This document shows positions 1 through 11,192 of a stretch of 64,000 bases of DNA, one piece after another (position 1 is the stretch's first letter; each line of letters begins with the position of its first letter). This DNA is from Entoloma clypeatum. Taxonomy: Eukaryota > Basidiomycota > Agaricomycetes > Agaricales > Entolomataceae. Where the stretch lies: contig OY751486.1 of NCBI GenBank assembly GCA_963565915.1, forward strand, positions 1,116,001-1,180,000, given 5' to 3'. The notes under the pieces were generated by a model. It was given only the letters and a program-made list of their open reading frames with translations, did no database searches and had not been told where the DNA came from. Both the position numbers and the translations under genes were made by a program.

Positions 1-2757
1 TCGTTCAACGGTTCTTCCTTGGCTCAGGTAGTGTGGATTGGCTGACTCTTGATTATTCGTCAACATCAACGTCCCCGATCCAATGCGTCGCGAAGGGTTG
101 CTCGTTATCATCAAAGGGGAGCACACTGAGAACTTGATCGTTATCCAAATGATAGAAGATGATAGATGTGTTTCAAGTAAATCAAGAATCGTTCCGCCCG
201 CAAATGATCAACATGTTCTCGCAGAAACGCGCAAAAGCAGGCCACGATTCATTCTTTTTTCCTCCTTTGTCTCCGAGTCCGCAACTGAAGCGAGATCCCC
301 AGCCTGCAATTTCAAGGTCGTGGCAGTTACCTCATCTGGGAGACCCTCTCTCCGGGTTACGACAAACGGCCATACAATCATCAGCTTTCCCCTCATGGGT
401 GACCCGACGTACAAAAGTACCAGTCTCGATCGGGTTTGTTTGTCCGATCACGTACGTGGCATTTCACTTTCTTTTATCTACTTTGAGTTACTCGCTGGCA
501 TTTTATTGACGTCAAATTGAGCGAGACAAAGAGGGACGAAAAAAGTGACAAAGGTTGGTCTGCGCACCTGGGTTCTGACAGAGCTCCTCATGCTCACTCG
601 GTAAATGATAGTAAAAGAAATCAATTCAGGAAGGTTGGTGTGATTCATATTACAACGCGTGAATGGATTGCTCATATGATAATGTGCAGACATGGGAAGA
701 ACTTTCTCAGTCATCAAGTTCAAAGAAGTTGACAGAACGGCGATAAAGATATGCACCGATGTCCATGCATGTCCTCTCGCGTCGGAAGGTGATCTGGGCC
801 CTGGGGAGCGAAATGATTTTAATTGAATACGATCGAATTGTAGTTTCTTACATAATCCGCCATTAATTCCCTCCAAATCCATAGAATTAGTACTCACTGT
901 GGCCTAATTTAAATTAATTTCAGCCGAATTGTAAATATGTTAGCACAGGGCGAGATGTGGTAATTACTGTAATATCGAATTTCCCTGGCAACCAACCATT
1001 GACAATGGATCTCGGCTGATCTCGAGTCGATTTCACTGCGGACAAATTGATTTGAGCGAAGTTGCAAATAACCTCTAATGTTACAAATGTCAGTACGCCG
1101 CAAACGAACCAGCTTCGAAAACAGAGGGGAGTTGTTGTTGTTGCAAAGATGATTTGATTGATCTTGGTTGTAATGTGCGACATGCTTTGCCGCTGGACAA
1201 ACAAGAAAGAATGCGGGGGGTGAAAACCATATGTAGTGAGAAACATCATCTGAGATATTACTACGTCTAGAAGGGATGCCGAAACAAATCAACAACCTGC
1301 CCAAAAATCGCTGAAAAAAGTGTTCGCGTTGCGATCAGGAAAAATCGCGTTGACACCAGGTGCAAAGAAAAAAGACATAATTGAAACGTCACTTCATGGG
1401 AGGGAAAAATGGAAGCATCATTCAGTGTACGGTCTATATAATAGCCTCGCCGAGGTGTGTGTGTGCGGGGGAGGGGCGTGAAGTGGCGATGGCAGGGCGT
1501 GCGAAGCTGGCGGTATAAGCATCAAGAGAGCGCGACTCGGAAGTCTGGATTGAAGGCGGGAGGTCAGGGAAAAGGGCGAGGGGGACGCGCCGTTTAGAAC
1601 GCGAGACGACAGACAGAGCCGCCCAACAGATTAGGTTGGGCCGCGCCCCTGGAATATGTTTCTAGAGAGTCAAATGAGTATCGGCACCAGGTAGGGGAGC
1701 GCAGGCATGCCTTCTCGTTCGTGAGGGATGCTGGGTGGCAGAGGCGTTCAGGGAGAAGGGTTGTGCAGAGGTCAAGATCCCAGAAGCCCCGGGGGAGCCC
1801 AGTTCAAATATCTCTCCCTCTCATAGTCAAGGTTATCAATCTATGCATATAGAAGGTCAGTTTAAAGGAAAGAGGGGGATGCGTCGAGCACGGAAGTTTT
1901 TACCTTGAAGGGTTCTTCGCATACCTTTTCCCCGCCAGTCCGCTGCCGAAGGCCCTTCCTCTCGTGATTCATGAATATTGATCTCTTCAAGTGGAAGGTC
2001 AGCTAAGCAGATTGCCAAAGGTCGAACTTGGGAGAGCGCACCTTGGTTTCGCGTGCCTTTCCCCATACCAGAAAACGAATACAACAACCAAGCACACCCT
2101 GTCGTGGAACATCGGTATATGCATATGGGACATAAAATGAGCAAAAGACAGGCTTAGAAGATCGAAACGCACCATGAGCGAATTCCGCCTCTTGACCGTC
2201 GGTTTTTTCTCTATGCATTGGCAAATCGGTTGAGAGAAGGGCGGGAGTAAAGGGCGAGACATTCGCTCTGGGAGAGGTTTGTATGCCTGTCACCCTAACA
2301 GTAGAGCATTCTCAAATGCGAAACATCGTATTGTCTATGTAGATGGGACGTTAGTAAGGGCGGGGAACCGGTAGAATCGCCGATTGATCCTTCGGCCTGG
2401 ACATCAGCTGCAGAGAGGCCCAGCCCTGTTCGTGAGTGTGCTGAGAGCGATCGATGCCAAATTTTCCGAAGGTAGGTGGCGATGAAGTCGTAAACAACGG
2501 GGTGAGGTCGAAGGGAAAGCTGAGGGACCACCATCATTCGCATTGTCGTTGTCGTTGTCTTTTTGCATGCTGTGAACTTTGCGGAGGGCTGACGCGAGAC
2601 TACGACATCGCGGAACGACTTAGCATGGGAGCAGGCACTGTAGAGCAATTGAACCCACATACTTATGCGAGCGATGCCCGGAAGCGCTCTGGGCAACGTA
2701 CCTGTCAAGAAAAGATGAAGACAGGTCAGAAGGGTTAGGCCGTGGGTTGAAAGATTG
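1..2757. other. No supportable gene
   Basis: Open frames here are short, overlap on both strands and show no recognisable domain or consistent splice structure. A TATA-like word (TATATAATAG) lies near 1434, followed by a GC-rich purine stretch, but no coding region can be attached to it. I see no tRNA, rRNA or mobile-element end. Confidence 0.5.
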
Positions 2758-2957
2758 TCAACTCACGAAGCCTTCAAATAAAGCGCCTACTTGACTGTTT
2801 CTGTTTTCATCATCCGCGACCTTCTTCGGCTCATTCCCCTTGTCACGGTATAAGCGTAGACCGTTGTGTCCTGCTTGATGTCGTCCAGGGGGACCTTGGC
2901 TTGCAGATCCTTGACGGTCCCATGGTATCTGTTGTCTCTCGATGATGCGGAAAGCGT
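2758..2957 (-). pseudogene. Unidentified protein-coding relic
   Basis: Read on the minus strand, two adjacent frames give protein-like peptides: one containing GTVKDLQAKVPLDDIKQDTT and, after a frame change, one containing RDKGNEPKKVADDENRNSQ, which ends at a TGA at 2758-2760. The composition (charged and amphipathic, no low complexity) looks like a conserved protein, but I do not recognise the family. No start codon or flanking exon is visible. It resembles the broken housekeeping-gene fragments found later in the window. Confidence 0.3.
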
Positions 2958-2980
2958 TCTACGCCAGGTAGGACGTGGTT

Positions 2981-4165
2981 CTACAGATCCAACCTGTTAC
3001 GAACGAAATTTTGAGAGATGAAAGCGAGATACACACCAATTAGTGAGCAGCGGACCATGCAGGAGTCGTTCATGTGAATCTGAGGTGGCTGTCCTGGAAA
3101 GCAAACGATCACCTCAGACGAATCAGAATGATATATGCAGGCTGATAAATGGTGCTGAACGGATCCAACCACGCCTCTACATAAATCGGCCACACCATCA
3201 GTACCTTTACCCCAAAGTATCAAAAAACACCGATACATCTCCTCATACATGCACCAAACGTGTTCTTCTCCCGATGCCTCGAACACGGCACCTACGCAGC
3301 GTAATACGCAACGTTCACACAACCTCGATCAACGGGCCTTCGTCCCAGCCCAGCTCCCGTCCGCGTGCCAAACTTCCACGAATGCCGGGACGGGCGAGGG
3401 CAATTTGTAACACGACACCACGGAACGTAGTCTTCTGCCGGGATTACCATTGGGCGGAAAAGGAGGGAGCATTGAAACCGAGGAGGAAGAGGAAGATCAT
3501 AATTGATCAGAATGAGGAGGAGAGGAGACGCAGGCGGGGAAGTCAAGGAAAGAAAGAGAAAGAGAAAGAAGACAAAAAAAAATCATGAACGCGCGCGCAT
3601 ACCCCGGGGCACTTCCAAATGGACGTCGTCCGCAATCCACCTCCTTGCTCGGATTGTTATAGGCCAACATCAAGGCAGCCCGGACTTCAAAATTGACAAT
3701 CTGGGTACGGACGAAACGAGCTTGGTTGGTTGCACGTCGATCCGCGGCTTACTTGCAAAATTGTTGAATTGCGAACGGAGCGTGGATCGGGGAAGGAGTA
3801 CGAGGAGAACGCTCCACGATTCAAATATTCATAGATGCATGGGCCACCGAGATAAAAGGTGCCCGTAGTACGGCGCAGCGTTGTCATGACTGCAGTCAGA
3901 CCCAGTCAAGACGTGGGTCAAGTCACCACTAGCCCCGTTCAAAGTTGACCGCGACTTTCGTGGTTGCGGCCACGGTCGTGGTTTTGGCATCACATAAGCT
4001 ACAAATCTGAGACTCCGCTTTCTGTCACGTCGTGACGTCCTCGTGACATCGCAATGTGTGAAGGACAATCTTTATGCATTGAAGTGTTGAAAGGCTTCCC
4101 CGATGCTCTCGCATGGTGTAAATATATTATGGCAGAGCATAAGAGTGAGGTAAGTGTGTATAACA
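2981..4165. other. No supportable gene; purine-rich tract
   Basis: The longest plus frame (3043-3588) is rich in Arg, Ser and Pro and ends in a purine repeat (GGAAAGAAAGAGAAAGAG-like, about 3540-3580). It looks like chance coding. The stretch up to 4165 is the left flank of the Copia-1 LTR. Confidence 0.45.
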
Positions 4166-4477
4166 TGTTGAAACTTTTCCATCATGTAGATTAGATTAGA
4201 TTAGATTACATCACGTGACCTTTACACATCTTCGATTACATACTTATTTGGTTGGTACAAACAGTAGTACGGTATATAAGACCAGGAAACTGTCAATATC
4301 AATAAGTTGTCTCTTGACTCTTAACCAGCTCCATCGCTCTTATCAGCCTCAACCGCTCTCACCAAGCCTCACCCTCCCAAACCATGTAAGTGGCTAGAAC
4401 GGTTAAGTAGAGTACTTCCATACTGTAGCTGTGTTGCTCAGTACGTCTGTGGCTAGCGCCCAGGTGGAACTTCAACA
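4166..4477 (+). repeat. Copia-1 5' LTR
   Basis: It starts TGTTGAAACT and ends AACTTCAACA, with TG...CA ends. It holds an ATTAG pentamer run, a CACGTG E-box-like site, and a TATA motif (TATATAAG, about 4273) that is the likely Pol II promoter. It is about 98.5% identical to the 3' LTR. The differences seen include CACGTG here versus CACATA in the 3' copy. Confidence 0.92.
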
Positions 4478-4834
4478 GGTTATGGGCCCCGGATAGCAGA
4501 GGGACTTGGGAACGCTGGCAACAGCAAGTACCTGCCCACTCTACCCTGGTTGGCAAAGAACCGATCGAAAGATCTAGGTTCTGAGTCATACTTCTTCACA
4601 TGTGAACCTGGGAACGTCATTACGACAAGTACCTGTCATGAAGCGTCCCTAAGGGGATTGACTTAGTACACATCATGTGGAAACGTTGATTGTACCTCAT
4701 ACACTTCTGACAAAAAGGTTTTTTCCCACAACCGCTATTCCTGAAGGGAATATGTTATGAGGAATCATTTATTTGTTTTCTCTGAAAATCAAGAACATCA
4801 CTGATTGGGAAAACTCCTTTTGAACTCATTAAAA

Positions 4835-7800
4835 ATGTCTACCTCTCGCTCCGCCCTTGACTCCATCACCGTCTTCGACGGCATCGACTACCAGAGTTGG
4901 GCCAAGAAAATGAAGTCATACCTTCTCCATCAAGGAGTCTGGCGCATCGTATCCAGCGACATTGAGTGCCCCGACATCGCGGACTTTACGGTCATGGTCT
5001 CCACCCCTGCCTCCGCCACCTCAACATCTGCGACTCAACCTCCGGTGGTCACCACTACCGTCGACCAACCTGCCTTCCACAAGGAAAGGAAGATTTGGAT
5101 TAGGGACGACGACATGGCTCTAGGCTCCATCCGCCTCAAAGTCTCCGAGGCAATCAGGAGGCACATCAAGGACGCCAAGTCCTCAAAAGACGCCTGGACA
5201 TCATTGAAGGACTCTTACTCAAAGGTCTCCCCCACCACCATATTTGGTGATTTCAAAGCCGCAGCCTCTTTCAAACTGTCTGGTCAGGACCCTGTGCCGG
5301 AAATCGAGCGCCTTGGGTCACTCTTCGCTTGCCTTAGTGATTCAAAATTCGTTGTGCCTGATCTGATGCAGGCTATGATCTTGGCAAGTGCCATTCCTGA
5401 CACTTGGTCATCTCTCTCCACCGCTCTCTTTCAAGTCTACAATGCCGATGACTTCACATGGCAGGCAGTCACCGACAGCATCGTTTCAGAGTACAGGCGC
5501 AAGTATGTGATAGGGTCTACTTGGGCATCCAACGAGCAGGCCCGGAAAATCTCCGGGACTAAGCGAAAGGGGCAAGACCCCAAATGGGAAAAGCAATCCG
5601 CACCGAGTACCTCACGTAACAACACTGATGAGCGGCCTAACTCGACCGACCAGAGTACCGCTTCTGAAAAGAAGAAGGGAAAAGGACGCTGGCGCAACCA
5701 GAAGAAACACGCCAACAACGCTGACAACAACTCCGACCACGCTGAGGAAATGGTCGAGTTTATTGCACCGGCCATTGAGCAAGCCCCTCGTCATCCTGCT
5801 CCCTGTCCCCTTCCTCCTTGTCAACATGCCCCTTGCCCTCTCCCTCCTCACCATGCACCATCTTTCACCACCATCACCGGTCACGGAAAGACTTCCTTTA
5901 CTGTACAACCTGAGTCAGAAAGGATGCAGTCACTACTGCAATGCATGAACCCTCCTCCTTCCCAGTACACCAGGCTTCCTTCTGGAAAGCCGTCAGTGTG
6001 GAAAAAGAATGAGAGGGTGAAAAAACTCGCCCGAGAAATCGGCGCCCGACCCTCTGGGTCAAATCTTCGTATCTTGGACACCATCATTCCGGACATTGAC
6101 GAGAGGCCAACTAAACAGCGTCGAGTTACTCCGCCGTTAGACCAATCGCTGAAAATGATGGACATCGACCAGGAACGGATGGGGCCGGATGAGTTTGATT
6201 ACGAGATAGAACTTGACGGTCTGTCAAACCCTCTTCCTAAACCTTACCAAATGCGGAAAGCTAATTATGCCTCTCAACAGACATATAACATATTAGCTAG
6301 TACCACTACAGAGTGCGTAGATCACTTCAGCAGTGATCTACACAAAAAATATATTAAACATTTTGCCTCTTGTACACACTGTAAGGAAAAAGAACGCGCG
6401 CAATGGATCTTAGATTCCGGCGCCTCTTTACACTTCACCTATGAGTTTAAGGACTTCGCATATTATAGACCTCTCACGGTCAAGCGTTTCGTCCAAACTG
6501 CAGCTAAAGGGAAAAAACTGGAAATTCTCGGAGTTGGGGCCGTTCCAGTATGGCACACCCTAAATGGGGAAGTTAAAACCCATCTTCTCAGACCAGTATT
6601 CTACATTCCGGACATGGACACACGCCTATTGTCCCTAGGCGTCTTCCTTAACCATGGTTACAAAGTAGACGGAACTTGTGGAGAAATCAACATCTCCAAA
6701 GGGCTGAACAAAATCCAGTTTTCGCCCCACATCCTTGGTCAAACCATTTACTGGTTAGACACTGAAATATGCTATGACCAGATCCATGTGATCTCGAGCG
6801 AAATCACTGTCGAAACATGGCACAAGCGCCTTGGTCACCCAAATGATCAAGCACTCTGAAAGATTCCCACCAGTACCAAAGGGGTACCTGAAACACTAGT
6901 ACGTGAGAAATCACAGGAAAGTTGCACAGGTTGCCTCAAAGGGAAAATGCCGAATCAGTCATATCCCAATTCGATGACAAGGGCAACCAAAACCTTTGAT
7001 CTGATCCATTCCGATCTCAAACAGATATCCACGGCATCATACCATAAATATAAATATATCCTCATGTTTTTGGACGATTTTTCATCCCACGTCTGGGTTG
7101 TCTTGCTTAGAAAGAAGTCTGATGCCATCACGGCACTGCGACAATTTCTTGCGATGATCCAGAATCAGTTCGCCGCCACTCCTAAAAAATGGCGAGTTGA
7201 TGGAGGTGGAGAGTTTGACGAATACAAAGATGTACTTGCCGATCATGGAGTTCTGATCGACGTCACGCTCCCGTATCAGCACCAGCAGAACGGTAGAGCA
7301 GAACAGATAAATCGAACCCTGTGGGAGAAATCTCAGGCCTTGCGCTTCGACGCGTGCTTACCCCCTATGTGGTGGGAATTCTGTTTGGAACATGCAGTGT
7401 TTCTCTACAACAGAACCCCCATGCAGCGTCTCGAATGGAATACCCCTTACTTCAGGGTGACCAATGAGATGCCCGATATGTCAAGCATCAGAGTCTTCGG
7501 ATGTCAGGCATATGTGTATATCCCAAAGGAAAAACGTAGAAATTCCCTGGAGTCTAGATCTCGATTGATGATTTATCTCAGATCAAAACCAGGGGTCAAA
7601 GGATACCGCTTCATGGATCCTGAGACTAATACAATTTTCATGGGTGGGAAAGCTATCTTTGATGAAAGCAAGTACCCTAGATGCCACATCGACCCTTTGC
7701 CAGAAAACCATCCAGAAATGGAAAACCCAGAACCGGCTGATGAGTTTGAGGACCTCATCCCCGGAAACGATGACAATGACAGTCATTACGAAAAACCTCA

Positions 7801-7989
7801 CGACCCTGTTCCCACTGGACAGGATCACCCTGAATCAGATGATGACTTGCCGTCTAGCGAGCCCAACGATGAACCACGAGTACCCACTCCAGAACCAGAA
7901 CAAGTACCAGATCGACCGATCAGGGAACGACAAGTTCGGAGAATGCCAGGTAGCATCTATGGGGAAGACACCCCTGCTTCTGATCTTGA
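4835..7989 (+). pseudogene. Copia-1 gag-protease-integrase half of the polyprotein
   Basis: The start ATG at 4835 (MSTSRSALDS) lies 358 bp after the LTR. The N-terminal 200 or so residues are a UBN2/DUF4219-type copia gag (DGIDYQSWAKKMKSYLLHQG). A poorly conserved linker follows, then a short CTHC motif without a full CCHC knuckle, and the protease motif LDSGASLHFT. Next come the GAG-pre-integrase zinc segment (WHKRLGHP ... CTGCLKGK) and an integrase core with IHSDLK, VDGGGEF and RAEQINRTLWE as the DDE elements. A TGA at 6857-6859 replaces the CGA (Arg) found at the same place in Copia-2, and the frame then resumes without a shift. The Gypsy-1 insertion at 7990 ends this half. The sequence is close to Copia-2 throughout, so the nonsense codon is probably recent. 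Confidence 0.92.
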
Positions 7990-8466
7990 TGTTAAGAACT
8001 GATCGACAAAACGCCGGAGCTATGTCGGACGCGTCGGAAAGTCGGAGGGTCGAAGCGCGTGCAACGTAGGGGCAAGGACTTGGCTTCAACTTGTGTGTTG
8101 CGCCCTCGCTAATACGTTGGTGTCCTTATTTCGGAAGGATCGGAGGATCGGAGGTCGGAGGTCGTACTCAAGTTAAGAGTCGGAAAGAGGACGGGAGGTA
8201 TGATGTCGAATCTAAGTTGATATTCAAACTGAAGCTAATACACGATTCTACATAAGTTTAAATACTATGTCGGAGGACGTGTGGCTTCGTCGGAGTCGGA
8301 TAACGAGTGGCTGTCGGAGATTCTTAACATAAGTAAAATGGTCGGATGTAAGTAATGTACGTAGTAACAAGATTCATAACAGTAAGTATGCATAATAAGT
8401 ATTAGTCAAAAATGTCGGAGGTGTCGGGATTGGTCGGAAATCGTCGGAATGGATCGGAATGTAACA
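7990..8466 (-). repeat. Gypsy-1 3' LTR
   Basis: It is 477 bp with TG...CA ends. On the plus strand it contains 17 copies of TCGGA and none of the complement TCCGA, an extreme strand-biased word density. In antisense orientation it lies directly upstream of the accessory gene at 8631 and could supply its promoter. Confidence 0.93.
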
Positions 8467-8630
8467 GTATTTCCCCCTTAGGGCCGAACCCATGAGGCCT
8501 AAGGACCTAGGTGGTCGGTGCGCGTGAACTGCGTCATGTGATGCGTCGGTTGAAAATACCGTCGGAGTGGTTCTTTCTTCTTGTTCCCCCATTCTCTTTT
8601 TGTTTTAAACTCTCTCGAAAAAACCTCAAT

Positions 8631-9569
8631 ATGTCGGCAACCGATTTTCAAAAGGAGATGGAGGCGCTGCAGGCTAAGCTCGCGGAGGTGGAGGTGAAAA
8701 AGCGAGCAGCAGAGGAGGAGGCTGCGAGGAAGGCTGAGGAGGAGCGGAGAGCGGAGGAAGAGAGGGCTGCGGAGGCGGCGCGGTGAGCGGAGGAGATGCG
8801 GGTAGCGGAGGAGATGCGTCAGGTGTCGGAGCTGGCGGCTCAGAAGAGGGCCGATGAAGTGGCCGCTGCGCAAGGCGCATCGAGCAAGGGGTCGGGGGGG
8901 CCGCAGGCGGAGAAGAAGAAGAAGAAGGTGACGAAGAAAAGGAAGGTAGAGGAGGTGACGGCGACGGTCGGAGAGGGGTCGGGAGTCGGGGTCGGGGTCG
9001 GCGCCTGTGATAGGTGCATTGTGAAGGGCGTCGAATGCGAACACGATGAGTAAGTTCTTCTTTGGTTCGTCTCTTCTGTTTTAACCTTTTGTTTTAGGAA
9101 TAAGTCGTCCTGCAAGGGTTGTATCAAAGACAAGAAGAAGTGCGAGGTCGGAGCGTCGGAGGGGAAGTCGGAGGTGAAGCGCACGGTGAAGGTGAAGGGA
9201 AAAGGGAAAGCGACAGAGGTCGGAGGGTCGGAGTCGGAGGTGACGCTGTTGAGCGTCTTGAAGGAGATTTTGGTGGAGACGAGGCAGATCCGAAGACTGC
9301 TCTCAGCAGTTGAAGGATCTGTCAACATTGCATACATGCCAGAGGAAGTGGAGGAATCGGAGTCGGAGTCGGAGGGATCGGGGAAGTCGGATGTGAATGA
9401 GGAGATAGAGGAGTTGAGCCTGGAGCAGAGGCTGGTGAAGAAGATCAAGCAAGACGTGTTGAATCGGAAGAGGTTGGATATGCCGGAGCAGTCCGACATG
9501 GACATATCGGACGAGTCGGAGAAGGCGGAGAAGGAGGGTCTGTCTAACAAGAAACAACGTACTAAGTAG
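8631..9569 (+). CDS. Antisense accessory gene of Gypsy-1: coiled-coil, Cys-cluster protein
   Basis: This gene runs opposite to the element that carries it. Exon 1 is 8631-9049, exon 2 is 9098-9569, with a 48-bp intron (GTAAGT...TTTTAG). The exons total 891 bp in one frame (296 codons plus stop). The protein has an N-terminal Ala/Glu/Arg coiled coil (residues about 8-80), a Lys-rich stretch resembling a nuclear localisation signal (KKVTKKRKVEE), and then two Cys triplets across the splice junction. These are CDRCIVKGVEC and CKGCIKDKKKC, each C-x2-C-x6-C, arranged like a Zn2Cys6-type cluster. An acidic Ser/Glu C-terminus follows. One in-frame TGA at 8784 (in EAAR-stop-AEEM, in a position fitting CGA) breaks this copy. 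The function is unknown. A DNA- or RNA-binding regulator is a guess from the Cys motifs. It could also be a captured host gene. Confidence 0.7.
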
Positions 9570-9596
9570 ATAGAATAGTACTTGTTTTTTCTTGTT

Positions 9597-11144
9597 TCAG
9601 AGCGATGTGAGCGGACCCGGTTTGTCGGGATAAGCGGAGTGAAAGTCGGAGACAAGCTCGGGGGCATTTTCCAATTCATTGGCTGGTAGCCAAGAGAATT
9701 CTTCATCAGTGTTTTCATATCCTAACCAACGGACGAAATATAGTAGCTTGCAGCTATGTCGTCGGTCAATCTTTGAGTCGACTATTTCAGCGATCTCGTA
9801 CTCAAGTTCTCCGTCAATGTCAATTGGAGGAGGCGGAGGTTGGGTCCGATTTGGAATGGTGTTCGGAGTTGCGGGTTCAAGCATGGAGACGTGGTAGACG
9901 GGGTGAACACCGCGGAATGTGTCGGGGAGTCGGAGGGTAAAGGAGTGTGTGCCGGGTTGTGCAATGATCTCATATGGTCCCAAGTACTTTTCTGAGAGTT
10001 TCTTGGATGGGCGTGTTGTGCGGAAGAACTGTGCTTTGACGAAAACCTGTTGTCCGACAGAAAATGTCGGAGGTGCGATCTGATTATTGTCGGAGGACTT
10101 CTGGTAACGTCGTTGAGCGTTGGAGATGGTGGCTTTCAGTTCTTGGTGAAGTTCGTCTAAGTCGGTCACGAAGGATCGGGCTCGGGAAGAGGCGAGGTCT
10201 CGTTCCGGGTGAACAGTAATGTTCGGATGGTAACCCTTGTTAGCAAAGAAGGGAGATATGCCAGTGGTAACACTAGGTGCGTTGTTGTACGCGAACTCCG
10301 CAATCGGAAGGAGAGCGGACCAGTTGTCCTGTTGGTAGTTGCAGAATATCCGCAAGTACTGTTCGAGGGTCTGGTTAGTGCGTTCGGTTTGGCCATCACC
10401 TTTGGGATGGTAACCGGAGGTGAAGTGGAGGGTCATGTTTAGAGCCTTTCCGAGAGATCGGAAGAATCGGGAGACGAATTCGGGGCCGCGGTCAGAGGTG
10501 ACATGTTCGGGGATGCCGTGTTTAGAGAAGACGTGTAGTACGAAAAGTACGGCAAGGTCTTCGGAAATGCAGTGAATTGTTGTCGGAATGAAAATACTTT
10601 GTTTCGTTAATCGGTCAACGATAACGAGGATTGAATCAAAGTTGTCGGAGGTTGGAAGGGTCTCGATGAAATCCATTGAGATAGAATTCCAAGGTCGTTC
10701 GGGGATCGGAAGCTGTTTGAGTAGACCGTAAGGCTTGTGTCTTTGTGGCTTCGATCGCATGCAAGTGGTACATGACTTGCAATAGTGTTTAACGAAATCT
10801 CGTATTCCGGGCCAGGTATAATCACGCTGAATGAGACTGAGTGTCTTGTTCTGACCTGGGTGTCCAGCAAGCATATGATCATGCTTGTGCTGTAGGACTC
10901 GGAGTCGGAGATCGTCGGAGTCGGGAACATATATCTGATCGTCATGTTGGAGGAAACCATTGGGGTCGAGAGACCAGCGGGCTTTAGGATCTTTAGAAAG
11001 AGTGTCGTAAAGAGTGTTGGAAGGGAGTGCTGTGAGTATGTCGTGGTGAAGCTTTTCTGTGTCCATGATAATGGTTGCACGGAGGACGGGCTCAAGGAGT
11101 TGAGTCGCGCGAACTGAAGCGGAGAGCTGTTCTTGCGAAAACAC
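9597..11144 (-). CDS. Gypsy-1 pol, integrase with chromodomain
   Basis: This 515-codon frame continues pol after a single TAA at 11193. In order it has the HHCC zinc domain (HDHMLAGHPG ... CKSCTTC), and the integrase core with catalytic Asp in SMDFIETL, Asp in TSDRGPEF and Glu in GQTERTNQTLE. A GPY/F-like module (EKYLGPYEI) and a C-terminal chromodomain (YEIAEIVDSKI ... FVRWLGYENTDEEFSWLP) follow. The chromodomain places it among chromoviruses, which target integration to modified histones. The ATG at 11144 is internal. The true translation would enter from the upstream RT frame. Confidence 0.93.
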   Translation of the reverse strand: MFSQEQLSASVRATQLLEPVLRATIIMDTEKLHHDILTALPSNTLYDTLSKDPKARWSLDPNGFLQHDDQIYVPDSDDLRLRVLQHKHDHMLAGHPGQNKTLSLIQRDYTWPGIRDFVKHYCKSCTTCMRSKPQRHKPYGLLKQLPIPERPWNSISMDFIETLPTSDNFDSILVIVDRLTKQSIFIPTTIHCISEDLAVLFVLHVFSKHGIPEHVTSDRGPEFVSRFFRSLGKALNMTLHFTSGYHPKGDGQTERTNQTLEQYLRIFCNYQQDNWSALLPIAEFAYNNAPSVTTGISPFFANKGYHPNITVHPERDLASSRARSFVTDLDELHQELKATISNAQRRYQKSSDNNQIAPPTFSVGQQVFVKAQFFRTTRPSKKLSEKYLGPYEIIAQPGTHSFTLRLPDTFRGVHPVYHVSMLEPATPNTIPNRTQPPPPPIDIDGELEYEIAEIVDSKIDRRHSCKLLYFVRWLGYENTDEEFSWLPANELENAPELVSDFHSAYPDKPGPLTSL

Positions 11145-11192
11145 TGGTCGGAGGTTGGTCGGATTGATGTCGACGTAGTCGCTATTTCCCCC

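Noticed and set aside
1434..1560. TATA-like motif as a promoter of a host gene
   Set aside because: No coding region with a recognisable product or splice pattern follows on either strand.
3503..3868. Plus-strand 121-codon frame rich in Arg/Lys
   Set aside because: Driven by a purine tract; no domain, and its composition changes abruptly after the tract.
8499..9718. Minus-strand frames (8499-9044, 8840-9718) opposite the antisense gypsy gene
   Set aside because: Pro/Leu/Ser-rich complements of the Glu/Lys-rich gene; the plus frame has the intron, Cys motifs and a start.
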